Shown piece after piece: positions 8,422 through 17,838 of a stretch of DNA of 64,000 nt. Each line of letters starts with the position of its first letter. Position 1 is the first letter of the stretch. The stretch is taken from NCBI RefSeq assembly GCF_046250175.1, contig NZ_CP176468.1. The stretch is one strand, 5' to 3'. The translations under genes and the position numbers were made by a program. This DNA is from Psychromonas sp030397575. GTDB lineage: Bacteria; Pseudomonadota; Gammaproteobacteria; Enterobacterales; Psychromonadaceae. Below the pieces are notes generated by a model. That model had not been told where the DNA came from, did no database searches, and was given only the letters and a program-made list of their open reading frames with translations.

Positions 8422-11400
8422 TTACAATAAAGTTAATAACGCCTGTACAGGGTGTTTTAACGTTTCGCCTTCAATACGTTTAACTTGGCTACGACAAGAG
8501 TAGCCTGTTGCCAAACATTGTGCTCTATCATGCTTAGCGATTTCAGCTTCCCAACTTAAACTGTAAATAGCTTTAGAGTCTGCTAATTTACCCGCATCAT
8601 GTCCATAGGTCCCAGCCATACCACAACAGCCCACGGCAACATTTGATAATGTCCCACCGAAATGACTAAAAATAGTAGCCCAATCATTACCCGACGTTGG
8701 TTCTGCTGTTTTTTCAGTACAATGTCCCAGTAAATAGAAATGACTATTCTGCGACGTTTTTGCTTCTCCCGATAAACGAGGTTTCAACCATTCTTGGAAT
8801 AACTGAACATTAAACTCACCACGCTTTTCACCTAAGGCTTGCTTGTATTCGTCACGGTAACAAAGCACCATCGCAGGATCTGTGCCGACCATAGCAATAT
8901 CTAACGCAGCCATTTGATTTAAAAATGCTGCAGAATCTTCAGCAGTTTTAGCGAACTTAGTTAAGAAGCCTTTAATGTGCTGTGGTTTACCATTCGGCTT
9001 AAAAGGTAACAACACAGGTTTAAAGCCTAACTTCTTAATGGTTAAAAACAGATCTCTTACTACGTCAGCATCATAAAAAGTAGTAAATGGGTCTTGTACA
9101 ACTAGAACGTATTGTTCGCGTTCCTCTTTACTTAATGCTTGCAGTTTACCTAAATCAAACTCGACAATATCATTATCTTGCAATGCGGTTTTTAACGTAG
9201 GCGAAGACAGTTGAGGAATATCAACCATACCAACCACTTTTTCAGTCAAAGCAGAGGTCACTTTTAAACCGGTAAAAAAGTTAAAGAAGCGTGGCATTTT
9301 GCCCATTAGAGGAGCGTATTGCTCTACATAAGCAACAAAGTAATCTTTTACCGGACGTAAGTAGCGATCGTGATACAAGTGTATAAAACGCGACCTAAAG
9401 GTAGGCACATCTACTTGAATAGGACATTGACTACTACAAGCTTTACACGCTAAGCACCCTTGCATTGCTTCCATTACTTCATGAGAGAAGTCATATTCAC
9501 CGCCACGTTTCGCTAATGTGTTTTTAAATTTCGTAAAGATGCTAGCATTTTTACCTGCATAGAGGTCGCTTTCTAATTGTAGAATATCAATATCATTATT
9601 AGCTAACTGACGTAACCATTCTCGCATTAAACCAGCGCGTCCTTTTGGCGAATGTACACGATCTCGTGTTACTTTTACCGACGGACACATTGGAGATTTT
9701 GTATCATAATTAAAACACAACCCATTACCGTTACAGTCTAAGGCTTGCGCATAACTTTCACGTACTTGAATTGGAATTTGACGATCAAAGGTACCGCGTT
9801 TAGCTGCATCAACGCTCACTAATGATTCCGTGGAATCAATCGGTGTACAGATTTTTCCTGGATTAACTCGATTATGAGGATCAAAGACTGTTTTAATTTT
9901 TCTTAATTCTGTAAACAGCTCATTACCAAAGAAGTCCGGTCCATATTCACTGCGGAAACCTTTACCATGCTCCCCCCACATCAAGCCTTTGTATTTCGCT
10001 GTTAATGCCACCACTTTATCAGAGATTTCACGCATCAACTTCTCTTGCTCTGGGTCGCATAAATCCAAGGCTGGACGCACATGTAGTACACCGGCATCAA
10101 CATGACCAAACATGCCGTAATGAAGACCTTTATCATCGAGTAACTGACGGAACTCGATAATATATTCAGCTAAGTTCTCTGGTGGTACACAGGTATCTTC
10201 AGCAAAAGCAATTGGTTTTGCACGGCTATCTGCTTTACCTAATAAACCAACGGCTTTTTTACGCATTCCATAGATACGGTTAATATCAGCAAGGTCACTA
10301 CAAATTTGATAACCAATCACCCCAGCTTGTTTATTTTCAATCAATCCATCTAGCATCACAATCAATGCATCAATCTTTTGTTGTTGAATCGTTTCATCGG
10401 CTTCTGCAAATTCAACAATATTGATGCCATCGAGTACTTGTCCTGGTACATCACTAATTAAGTCTTTTACACTGTGCCAAACGATATCTTGCTTCGCTAA
10501 ATTCAGTACCTTAGAGTCAACGGTTTCAACTGATAAAGCATTGGCTTTTACTAAAAAAGGGGCGTTTTGCAGTGCAGATTGGAAACTGTCATATTTAATA
10601 TTAAATAAAGTACGGTAGGTTGGAATAGGCTGCACGTGCAATGTAGCTTCGGTAATAAAAGCTAAAGAACCTTCAGCACCACATAAGATACGGGTTAAAT
10701 CAACAGTGCCAGTTTCATGATCATAAACATGCTTTAAATCATAACCGGTTAAAAACCGGTTTAGTTTTGGAAAAGTATCTTCAATGTTTTGAAGTTGTGT
10801 TTCACAAGTATCAATAACCTGACGATAAATAGCACCAATCGAATCTTGACGCTCCACTTGATCAATTAAGTCGAGTGCAGTTAATGGTTTACTTTCTAAT
10901 ACACTACCGTCAATCAATACCGAAGTAAGCGCTAAAACGTGATCGCTGGTTTTACCATAAATCAGTGAACCTTGACCCGATGCATCATTACTAATCATAC
11001 CGCCGATTGTCGCGCGGTTACTGGTTGACAAATCCGGAGAAAAGAATAAACCATGCGGTTTTAAATATTCATTTAATTGGTCTTTAACCACACCAGTTTG
11101 AACACGAACCCAACCTTCTTCTGCGTTTATCTCTAGTACATTATTCATGTATTTAGATAAATCTAAAACAATATCATTCGTTAATGACTGACCATTAGTA
11201 CCAGTACCACCACCACGTGGAGAAAATCGAATATCTTCAAATTCAGCTGATTGCGCAAGTTGGCAAATAGCCACAATATCCTGTGTCGATTTAGGAAAGA
11301 TGACGGCTTGAGGAAGACACTGATAAACACTGTTGTCCGTTGCTGCTGCTAAACGACTAGCATAACTTTTTGCTATCTCACCTGAGTAATCACTTTCAGA

Positions 11401-11466
11401 TAACGCTTTGATAAACGAAAAAGTATCTTGTTTAATATTTTCTTGGTGGTTTAAATTTGGGATCAT
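8422..11466 (-). CDS. ydiJ: FAD/4Fe-4S oxidoreductase YdiJ (2-hydroxyacid dehydrogenase type)
   Basis: A 1014-residue protein close to the length of E. coli YdiJ. An N-terminal PCMH-type FAD-binding domain spans about 45-280 (PRGGGTGTNGQSL, SNDASGQGSLIYGKT), then an FAD-linked oxidase C-terminal domain to about 545 (FGHVDAGVLHVRP, WGEHGKGFRSEYGP). An iron-sulfur region follows, with CLACKACSSQCP near 670, and the last 250 residues resemble the heterodisulfide-reductase cysteine-rich domain (VGCCGMAGTYGHD). Recent work on YdiJ homologues points to D-2-hydroxyglutarate oxidation, but that substrate is from memory of the family and should be treated as likely, not shown. First gene of ydiJ-menI-cvfB-like. 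Confidence 0.88.
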   Translation of the reverse strand: MIPNLNHQENIKQDTFSFIKALSESDYSGEIAKSYASRLAAATDNSVYQCLPQAVIFPKSTQDIVAICQLAQSAEFEDIRFSPRGGGTGTNGQSLTNDIVLDLSKYMNNVLEINAEEGWVRVQTGVVKDQLNEYLKPHGLFFSPDLSTSNRATIGGMISNDASGQGSLIYGKTSDHVLALTSVLIDGSVLESKPLTALDLIDQVERQDSIGAIYRQVIDTCETQLQNIEDTFPKLNRFLTGYDLKHVYDHETGTVDLTRILCGAEGSLAFITEATLHVQPIPTYRTLFNIKYDSFQSALQNAPFLVKANALSVETVDSKVLNLAKQDIVWHSVKDLISDVPGQVLDGINIVEFAEADETIQQQKIDALIVMLDGLIENKQAGVIGYQICSDLADINRIYGMRKKAVGLLGKADSRAKPIAFAEDTCVPPENLAEYIIEFRQLLDDKGLHYGMFGHVDAGVLHVRPALDLCDPEQEKLMREISDKVVALTAKYKGLMWGEHGKGFRSEYGPDFFGNELFTELRKIKTVFDPHNRVNPGKICTPIDSTESLVSVDAAKRGTFDRQIPIQVRESYAQALDCNGNGLCFNYDTKSPMCPSVKVTRDRVHSPKGRAGLMREWLRQLANNDIDILQLESDLYAGKNASIFTKFKNTLAKRGGEYDFSHEVMEAMQGCLACKACSSQCPIQVDVPTFRSRFIHLYHDRYLRPVKDYFVAYVEQYAPLMGKMPRFFNFFTGLKVTSALTEKVVGMVDIPQLSSPTLKTALQDNDIVEFDLGKLQALSKEEREQYVLVVQDPFTTFYDADVVRDLFLTIKKLGFKPVLLPFKPNGKPQHIKGFLTKFAKTAEDSAAFLNQMAALDIAMVGTDPAMVLCYRDEYKQALGEKRGEFNVQLFQEWLKPRLSGEAKTSQNSHFYLLGHCTEKTAEPTSGNDWATIFSHFGGTLSNVAVGCCGMAGTYGHDAGKLADSKAIYSLSWEAEIAKHDRAQCLATGYSCRSQVKRIEGETLKHPVQALLTLL

Positions 11467-11702
11467 GAATAAAACACTCTAGTCCAGTAATGATATTTTA
11501 GAAGATAAAATAGACACTGATAATAGCATAATTAACCAACAAATAAGCACTTTAAACAAATCAAGGTTATTCACTAACAGAGCGGTCATCTTAATTTAAG
11601 TATGGTTATTGTTGGTTTAATGAAAGGGTCGCACAACCACAAATCATTAAGCGCTTTTCAAGCATTTTATCTAAGGGAGTTACACAGGTATTAAGGTTAT
11701 AA

Positions 11703-11743
11703 AAGCTGATTAATTCTATTTTTTGATACGTTTTAATCAGCTT
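11703..11743 (-). terminator. Terminator of the small lipoprotein gene
   Basis: An 11-bp perfect stem (11703-11713 with 11733-11743) and a long loop, followed on the minus strand by a short T-run. It lies just downstream of the lipoprotein stop codon. Confidence 0.6.
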
Positions 11744-11753
11744 AGTTTGTCGC

Positions 11754-12182
11754 TTAAAAAGCGTAATTAGTTAGCTTGTTTTTAGGTGGAAAACTAGGCT
11801 CTTCTACCACAGGAGCAGTCTCAACGGGAGCAGGCTTCACTGCGGGTGTTGGAGCAGCAATCACTACCGGAGCTAACTGTTCATAGTTTTTTTCTTTTTC
11901 GCTTAAACAAGAAAACATCAAGGTAGTTTTTGTATCATTACCGAACCAACCTGAATACTCATTTAAGTGTTTCACTTCCATATAGCGCTGTTGATCAACA
12001 CAATATTCATTGGCCTGTGAAAGAATTGAAGATAACAATTCATCTTCTTCATTTGAAAAAGTAGAGATCTCTTTACTAATAATATAACTATCAGGGCCAG
12101 CAGGAATAGGACCAATAGAAATGGTTGAGCAACCACTTAATAACGCAAAACCAGATATAATAATTAATGTTCTAATAACCAT
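11754..12182 (-). CDS. Small lipoprotein of unknown function
   Basis: A 142-residue protein with a lipoprotein signal: hydrophobic stretch at 3-15 and lipobox LLSGC with the lipidated Cys at 18. The +2 residue is Ser, which favours outer-membrane sorting. The middle, about 40-95, has two further cysteines (YCVDQQ and MFSCLSE) that could form a disulfide. The C-terminal 50 residues are rich in Pro, Ala, Val and Glu, a typical periplasmic spacer. I recognise no family. It is monocistronic, bounded by its own terminator. Confidence 0.7.
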   Translation of the reverse strand: MVIRTLIIISGFALLSGCSTISIGPIPAGPDSYIISKEISTFSNEEDELLSSILSQANEYCVDQQRYMEVKHLNEYSGWFGNDTKTTLMFSCLSEKEKNYEQLAPVVIAAPTPAVKPAPVETAPVVEEPSFPPKNKLTNYAF

Positions 12183-12518
12183 TGCTATTTTCTCTACCTA
12201 TACAAGTGTAAACTGGGCATATAATGCCTACTTAGCGCGAGATTCTACGTTATTTAAATATAAATTTCACGTTTTACCATAAGTTCAACTGTTTTCATTT
12301 TTAATCTTTGATCCTGCTTTTAGGAATTCTGACTACAAGCTTAAAAGTATTAACAGAATAGAGGCCTTGTAACTATTTAAGCATTCCTCTTTAGACATAA
12401 AAAAACCAATATTAAGTGGCTTAATATTGGTTTAACTGTCAATGACATAGACGCATATATGTTAAAGACCAGGGCAGTTAAGGCCATCAACAGAAGCATT
12501 TAATAAATGCTTCATCAA
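12183..12518. other. Intergenic region between lipoprotein gene and pepB
   Basis: A 336-base gap containing the lipoprotein promoter side and, at 12398-12433, the pepB terminator. No further gene is visible. Confidence 0.4.
12398..12433 (-). terminator. pepB intrinsic terminator
   Basis: A 14-bp perfect stem (12403-12416 with 12420-12433) followed on the minus strand by seven T residues, 85 bases after the pepB stop. Confidence 0.88.
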
Positions 12519-13814
12519 TTATTTTAGTAATAAATCACAGATCGTTTGTATACCGTGTCCTTTACCGCCTGTTGCCCATAAACCATTACCAGATAACTGA
12601 TAGCTACCCGACAAATCAAAGTGTAACCAATCTTGCTCTGGGTGTATAACAAATTTAGCAAGGAATGCAGCCGCTGTTGATGCACCAGCCATGCTTTCTC
12701 CACCACTATGAATATTAGCAATATCAGCAAATGATGATCCAATCTGTTGAAGATGGAAAGACTCTAATGGTAGACGCCATAGTTTTTCATTTGTCTCTTT
12801 TGCAGAATTTAATGCAGATTCAGTAAATTCATCATCCATACTTAATACACAGTTGTAATCACGACCAACTGCAACCTTAGCTGCACCGGTTAATGTAGCT
12901 GCATCAATGATCTTTTTAGCACCATCTTCTTGCGCAGCAATTAAACCATCAGCTAAAACTAAACGCCCTTCTGCATCTGTATTTAACACTTCCACAGTCA
13001 CACCGTTTTTATAAGTGATTACATCTCCTAATTTAAAGGCTTTATCGCTGATCATGTTCTCTGCACAACATAAGTATAACTTAACGCGTTTTTGTAAGCC
13101 GTTAGCAATTGCCAGTGCTAACGCACCTGTCACTGTAGCAGCTCCGCCCATGTCACTTTTCATCGCTGCCATTGATGCACTTGGCTTTAAGCTATAGCCG
13201 CCTGAATCGAAGGTAATGCCTTTACCTACTAAAGCAAAGTCAATTTGCGCATCTGCATCACCCGTTGGATTATAATCAATCTGTAACATACAAGGTTCAT
13301 TTACACTGCCTTTACCTACCGTATAAATACCAACAAAACCATGCTCAATTAACGCTTCACCTGCAATTTCATATTGTGTTAATTGGCGACTGTCAGCACA
13401 AACCTCAGTTAATAATGCAGTAGCTTTTTCACTCAATGTTTTAGGAGCAAGTGCATCAGGGCCTAAGTTAATGGTTTCTCTCACCCATTCACTAATGCGC
13501 TTTTTACTCTTTAATGCGCTAATTGCTTCCTCATCAAGCTCAGGAAATAATACTTTTGCACCACTTTTAGCGTTATAAAACCCTTGGCTAAACGCCCAAC
13601 ATAGATCAGAGTTCCATTGCTCACCCACTAATTGAATACTAGGTAATGACATTCCATCTAATTTACGTGCGGCACTTTGCACCTGTGATAAAACATCATT
13701 CTGATAATTAATATGAATGGTAGCTTGTTGTTGATCAAAAGATAATAAAGCATTCTCTCCCCAAATTGGGTTGGCTTTTTGATCCGATAGAGTGACTAAA
13801 AATGACTGGCTCAT
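12519..13814 (-). CDS. pepB: Peptidase B, M17 leucyl aminopeptidase family
   Basis: A 431-residue cytoplasmic metallo-aminopeptidase (E. coli PepB 427). The catalytic half holds GKGITFDSGGYSLKP at 197-211 and the M17 signature NTDAEGRLVLADG at 278-290, which supply the two-metal ligands and the catalytic Lys and Arg. The start has AGGA eight bases upstream. In E. coli pepB is the downstream neighbour of the isc operon; here it follows iscS directly with a 274-base gap, so the intervening isc genes are missing. Confidence 0.95.
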   Translation of the reverse strand: MSQSFLVTLSDQKANPIWGENALLSFDQQQATIHINYQNDVLSQVQSAARKLDGMSLPSIQLVGEQWNSDLCWAFSQGFYNAKSGAKVLFPELDEEAISALKSKKRISEWVRETINLGPDALAPKTLSEKATALLTEVCADSRQLTQYEIAGEALIEHGFVGIYTVGKGSVNEPCMLQIDYNPTGDADAQIDFALVGKGITFDSGGYSLKPSASMAAMKSDMGGAATVTGALALAIANGLQKRVKLYLCCAENMISDKAFKLGDVITYKNGVTVEVLNTDAEGRLVLADGLIAAQEDGAKKIIDAATLTGAAKVAVGRDYNCVLSMDDEFTESALNSAKETNEKLWRLPLESFHLQQIGSSFADIANIHSGGESMAGASTAAAFLAKFVIHPEQDWLHFDLSGSYQLSGNGLWATGGKGHGIQTICDLLLK

Positions 13815-13991
13815 AATATTCCTAGATTGAAAGTGGATTGCTCTTATATTAACTGTGTCGTTAGTTTTTTAGCAAAGAAAATTATACTAAAAAATAATAT
13901 ATCGATTGCTTAAGTTTTGTATTCAACGTTTTATGCAGTAAGAAGCATGAATGAATATAGCTGGATATTAATAGGTAAGAAGGAGAGGAAG

Positions 13992-14063
13992 TGCTGAGTT
14001 ACCCACTTAATAATAACTCAGCAATTGAACATTCTATGGATAGCGATGCCTTTAACGCATCGC
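13992..14063. other. Two hairpins downstream of iscS
   Basis: Between iscS and pepB lie a 10-bp perfect stem (13992-14001 with 14014-14023) and an 8-bp stem (14042-14049 with 14057-14064). Neither is followed by a clear minus-strand T-run. They may terminate or stabilise the iscRS mRNA. No remnant of iscU or later isc genes could be recognised in the 274-base gap. Confidence 0.4.
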
Positions 14064-14088
14064 TTTACTTATCCAGAAGTTAGGTCAC

Positions 14089-15282
14089 CTAATGGGCAGC
14101 AACACCCTCTTTAAACATATTCCATACAGGAGACATTTCACGTAAACGGCTGATATTTTGACGAATAATGTTAATCGCGTAATCGATCTCTTCTTCTGTA
14201 GTAAAACGACCAATACTAAAGCGAATAGAACTATGTGCTAATTCATCTTCACGTCCAATAGCACGCAAGACATAAGAAGACTCGAGACTTGCAGAGGTAC
14301 AAGCGCTACCCGATGAAACCGCTAAATCTTTTAATGCCATCACTAACGATTCACCTTCAACATAATTAAAACTGATGTTGAGATTACCTGCAACACGGTT
14401 TTCTAAGGAGCCATTAATATAGATTTCTTGCATATCCTTCACGCCATCTAACAAGCGCTCACGTAACGCAAGGATGCGTTGGTTTTCACTGTCCATCTCT
14501 TGTTTAGCAATACGGAAAGCCTCTCCCATCGCCACAATTTGATGAGTGGGTAATGTCCCACTACGCATACCACGTTCGTGACCACCACCATGCATTTGAG
14601 ACTCTAAACGAATACGCGGTTTACGACTAACGTAAAGCGCACCAATACCTTTTGGTCCATACGCTTTATGCGCAGAGAAAGAGATTAAATCAACCTTCAT
14701 ACTCTGTACATCAATCTCCACTTTACCCGCACTTTGCGCAGCATCAACATGTAAAATAGTTTCATTAGCTCGACATAACTCGCCAAATGCAGCAATGTCT
14801 TGAATAACACCTATTTCATTATTCACATGCATTAAGCTCACTAAGATCGTATCTTCACGCAGAGCGGCTTGTAATTGTGCAGGGCTAATAATACCGTCTT
14901 GTTGAGGAGCTAAATAGGTGACTTCAAACCCTTCATGCTCTAATTGGCGGCAAGTATCTAAAACAGCTTTATGTTCCGTTTTAGCAGTAATAATGTGCTT
15001 ACCTTTATTTTGATAAAAATGTGCAGCACCTTTAATCGCTAAGTTGTCTGACTCTGTTGCGCCAGAAGTAAAGACAATTTCACGAGAGTCAGCATTAATT
15101 AACTCGGCAATCTGTTCACGAGCAATATCAACCGCTTCTTCAGCCTGCCAACCAAAGCGATGTGATCGAGAGGCTGGATTACCAAAGTCGCCATCCATTG
15201 ATAAGTATTTAACCATTATTTCAACAACACGAGGGTCAACAGGCGTTGTTGCTGCATAATCAAGGTAAATTGGTAATTTCAT
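14089..15282 (-). CDS. iscS: Cysteine desulfurase IscS
   Basis: A 397-residue PLP enzyme that takes sulfur from L-cysteine for Fe-S cluster assembly and tRNA thiolation. The PLP lysine is Lys206 in SFSAHKAYGP and the active-site cysteine Cys328 in SSGSACTSAS, both at the same numbers as in E. coli. The start has GGAGAAGA upstream. It is seven residues shorter than E. coli IscS at the very C-terminus, ending MFKEGVAAH, so the segment equivalent to DLNSIEW is missing. That tail lies where IscU docks. It follows iscR by 16 bases and no iscU follows. Confidence 0.96.
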   Translation of the reverse strand: MKLPIYLDYAATTPVDPRVVEIMVKYLSMDGDFGNPASRSHRFGWQAEEAVDIAREQIAELINADSREIVFTSGATESDNLAIKGAAHFYQNKGKHIITAKTEHKAVLDTCRQLEHEGFEVTYLAPQQDGIISPAQLQAALREDTILVSLMHVNNEIGVIQDIAAFGELCRANETILHVDAAQSAGKVEIDVQSMKVDLISFSAHKAYGPKGIGALYVSRKPRIRLESQMHGGGHERGMRSGTLPTHQIVAMGEAFRIAKQEMDSENQRILALRERLLDGVKDMQEIYINGSLENRVAGNLNISFNYVEGESLVMALKDLAVSSGSACTSASLESSYVLRAIGREDELAHSSIRFSIGRFTTEEEIDYAINIIRQNISRLREMSPVWNMFKEGVAAH

Positions 15283-15298
15283 TTCTTCTCCACTGCTG

Positions 15299-15775
15299 TT
15301 ACTTAGAAATAATATTCAGCAGTTCGCTATTAATAAACTTATTCTTTTGTTGTTCGGATACATTCTGTACGTGTTCGCTAGCCATCAACTCTTCCAATGT
15401 AATACCATCTAAAAAAGAACTAATGCGTGTACTTAACTGTTCCCATAAAGAATGAGTTAAGCACTCAACACCGTCTTCTTGGCAACCACCTTTTCCAGCA
15501 CATTTACGAACATCAACACTTTCGTTAACAGCATCGATAATCATTGATACAGATATCTCAGACTTACTTTTACCTAGTTTGTATCCGCCACCAGGGCCCC
15601 TGACACTACTAACTAGTTGTTTTTGTCTTAGTTTAGAGAAAAGCTGCTCTAAATATGAAAGCGATATTCCTTGGCGCTCTGAAATTTCAGCAAGTGGTAC
15701 AGGTCCTGTATGCTCTTTTATTGCAACGTCTAACATTGCAGTGACCGCATAACGGCCTTTTGAAGTTAATTTCAT
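15299..15775 (-). CDS. iscR: Fe-S sensing transcription regulator IscR (Rrf2 family)
   Basis: A 158-residue Rrf2-family regulator. A winged-helix DNA-binding domain occupies about 1-75 (SYLEQLFSKLRQ is the recognition helix). The 2Fe-2S ligands are Cys92, Cys98 and Cys105 with His108, in KCAGKGGCQEDGVECLTHSL; the spacing to the third cysteine is one residue longer than in E. coli. Holo-IscR represses its own operon; the promoter upstream contains a matching site. iscS follows on the same transcript. Confidence 0.95.
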   Translation of the reverse strand: MKLTSKGRYAVTAMLDVAIKEHTGPVPLAEISERQGISLSYLEQLFSKLRQKQLVSSVRGPGGGYKLGKSKSEISVSMIIDAVNESVDVRKCAGKGGCQEDGVECLTHSLWEQLSTRISSFLDGITLEELMASEHVQNVSEQQKNKFINSELLNIISK

Positions 15776-15841
15776 AATAGAATTCGCTATAATAAGAGTT
15801 TATAAAGCTAATGTAATTTGCATTAGTGATCTAATACTCTC

Positions 15842-15873
15842 AGTATAAATACCCGACAATTTTAGTCAAGTAA
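15842..15873 (-). promoter_or_regulatory. iscR promoter with type 1 IscR operator
   Basis: On the minus strand a -35 TTGACT (15869-15864) and -10 TATACT (15847-15842) are separated by 16 bases. The sequence at 15849-15873 matches the E. coli type 1 IscR consensus ATASYYGACTRWWWYAGTCRRSTAT at 23 of 25 positions and covers the spacer and -35. Autorepression by cluster-loaded IscR is therefore expected. Confidence 0.85.
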
Positions 15874-15896
15874 GAAACCCTACACTTTAGTTGGTT

Positions 15897-16655
15897 TTAT
15901 TTTTTACTGTCGTTTTTGTTATTTCTTGGGTTTTCTTCAAGACTTTCTACCGACTTTTGCATGCTACTAAAAATACCTCGCAGCATTTTTAATTCATTGA
16001 TTTCAGGTCTTGCTCGATTGAATAAACGACGAAGTTTGTCCATCACTAACCCAGGATGAGCAGGCACAATGAAACCAATTTGGAATAAGGTTTTTTGTAG
16101 ATGTTCTAACATACCTTCAAATTCAGCAGCTCTTGGGTACTCTTCAACGACTTCAGGAAAAGACTCAGAGGCAAGATAAGCCATACGCACTTCATAGCTT
16201 AATGTTTGTACTGCCATTGCAAGGTTCAATGAACTGTAGTCTGGATTTGCAGGAATAAACACATGGAAATGACACTTTTGCAGTTCATCATTAGTTAAAC
16301 CACTGTTTTCACGACCAAATACTAATGCTACTTTATGTTTTTTACCTTCTGAAGCTGCTTTTTCACCCATTTCTCTTGGATCTAGCATAGGCCAGTTAAG
16401 GGTTCTAGGCCGAGCACTCGCTCCAACCACTAGGCCACAATCAGCAATACCTTCATCGAGTGTTTTATATACTTTATGATTTTTAAGTACATCACTTGCG
16501 CCAGCAGAAAGCGCTACTGATTTACCATCTACTTCACATTCAGGATCAATCAATACCAAGTCAGTCAAACCCATCGTTTTCATTGCTCTAGCAGCACTAC
16601 CAATGTTACCTGGATGAGAGGTGCCAATTAATATAATACGCACATTGTCTAGCAT
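15897..16655 (-). CDS. trmJ: tRNA Cm32/Um32 2'-O-methyltransferase TrmJ
   Basis: A SPOUT methyltransferase of 252 residues from the ATG at 16655, which has AAGGA seven to eight bases upstream; the open frame extends 16 codons further without a ribosome site. Family motifs are ILIGTSHPGNIGSAARAM (motif 1), VFGRENSGLTNDE (motif 2) and PDYSSLNLAMAVQ (motif 3, knot). It methylates ribose 32 in the anticodon loop. The C-terminal extension of about 90 residues is the usual dimer/tRNA-binding part. Divergent from suhB, as in many gammaproteobacteria. Confidence 0.93.
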   Translation of the reverse strand: MLDNVRIILIGTSHPGNIGSAARAMKTMGLTDLVLIDPECEVDGKSVALSAGASDVLKNHKVYKTLDEGIADCGLVVGASARPRTLNWPMLDPREMGEKAASEGKKHKVALVFGRENSGLTNDELQKCHFHVFIPANPDYSSLNLAMAVQTLSYEVRMAYLASESFPEVVEEYPRAAEFEGMLEHLQKTLFQIGFIVPAHPGLVMDKLRRLFNRARPEINELKMLRGIFSSMQKSVESLEENPRNNKNDSKK

Positions 16656-16787
16656 TGTTTTTCCTTCATATTTCAGTGATTTTTTGAGCGCAAAGTTTAG
16701 CACTATTCAATTAACAACAAAACACTACAGACAGCCATTTTGGATTTATTAATCACTAATTAGACTATATTTTGAACAATTAAAATA

Positions 16788-16815
16788 TTGCACAATAGTG
16801 TGACCTGTGTATAAT
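16788..16815 (+). promoter_or_regulatory. suhB promoter
   Basis: TTGCAC (16788-16793) and a perfect TATAAT (16810-16815) with a 16-base spacer, about 54 bases before the suhB start. Confidence 0.75.
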
Positions 16816-16868
16816 TCGCCGCCGAAGGAATTTCCCTTCACGTTCTTTTAAAATCTAATGGTGATCCA

Positions 16869-17657
16869 ATGCATCCAATGTTAAATATTGCGATTCGTGC
16901 TGCGCGTAATGCGGGTAAAGTAATTGTTAAAGGTTATGAAAATTTAGAGTCAGTTGAAGTGGAAGAAAAATCCCTTAATGACTATGTGAGCAGCGTAGAT
17001 AAAGAAGCTGAATTAGCAATTATTGGTACGTTACGTAAATCTTACCCAGACCACAGCTTTGTTGCTGAAGAGTCAGGTATCGATAATGGTAAAGATACAG
17101 ATCACCAATGGATTATCGACCCACTAGATGGGACAACAAACTTCATTCGCGGCATACCTCACTTTGCTGTATCAATTGCATTAAAAATCAAGGGTCGTAC
17201 TGAAATCGGTATCGTATTCGATCCTATCCGCAATGAATTATTCTCTGCAGTTCGTGGTCAAAGCGCTCAAATCAATGGTTACCGTACTCGTACAAGTTCA
17301 GTGCCTAAGCTAGCTGGTACATTATTAGCGACTGGTTTCCCGTTTAAGCAAAAATATCACCTTGAAACTTACTTAAACATCTTCCAAGACTTCTTTAATG
17401 ATGTTGCTGATATGCGTCGTGGTGGTAGTGCTGCACTTGACCTAGCTTATGTAGCAGCTGGTCGTATGGACGGTTTCTGGGAATTCGGTCTAAAACCTTG
17501 GGATATCGCAGCAGGCGAATTACTATTAAAAGAATCAGGTGCAATGATGACTGATTTTAACGGTGGTAATGATTACTTCAAATCTGGTGATGTTGTTGCA
17601 GCTAACCCGAAATTATTGAAAGAGATGTTAACCGTTATTCGTAAGCACAACGCTTAA
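16869..17657 (+). CDS. suhB: Inositol-1-monophosphatase family protein SuhB
   Basis: A 262-residue Mg-dependent phosphatase of the IMPase fold (E. coli 267). Metal ligands are in EESG (67-70), DPLDGTTN (84-91) and the C-terminal WDIAAGELLLKESG motif. Besides inositol-phosphatase activity, E. coli SuhB joins the rRNA antitermination complex with Nus factors; the same is plausible here. A strong terminator follows. Confidence 0.94.
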   Translation: MHPMLNIAIRAARNAGKVIVKGYENLESVEVEEKSLNDYVSSVDKEAELAIIGTLRKSYPDHSFVAEESGIDNGKDTDHQWIIDPLDGTTNFIRGIPHFAVSIALKIKGRTEIGIVFDPIRNELFSAVRGQSAQINGYRTRTSSVPKLAGTLLATGFPFKQKYHLETYLNIFQDFFNDVADMRRGGSAALDLAYVAAGRMDGFWEFGLKPWDIAAGELLLKESGAMMTDFNGGNDYFKSGDVVAANPKLLKEMLTVIRKHNA

Positions 17658-17693
17658 TTGAATACTGTTATATAGTCACCACCATTAGATGTT

Positions 17694-17723
17694 AGCCAGA
17701 ACTTGTGTTCTGGCTTTTTTTTA
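17694..17723 (+). terminator. suhB intrinsic terminator
   Basis: A 9-bp perfect GC-containing stem (17694-17702 with 17707-17715), 4-base loop and an eight-T tail. Confidence 0.92.
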
Positions 17724-17772
17724 TCCATTTTTTAGTCACTACATATTTGCCCTACATTTCCTCGTTATACTA

Positions 17773-17794
17773 CTAATATTAGTCTTAATATTAG
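17773..17794. promoter_or_regulatory. Inverted repeat upstream of the PEBP-YHYH gene
   Basis: A perfect 9-bp inverted repeat, CTAATATTA (17773-17781) and TAATATTAG (17786-17794), 45 bases before the start codon and just after a TATACT-like hexamer. It has the size and place of an operator, perhaps for the response regulator 3.7 kb downstream; that link is a guess. Confidence 0.35.
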
Positions 17795-17838
17795 GACTAC
17801 TTACTCTTCTATTTTTGACATTAATCGGATCTTAATTT

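Noticed and set aside
13815..14088. Possible decayed iscU between iscS and pepB
   Set aside because: No stretch of translated similarity to IscU could be recognised in any frame.
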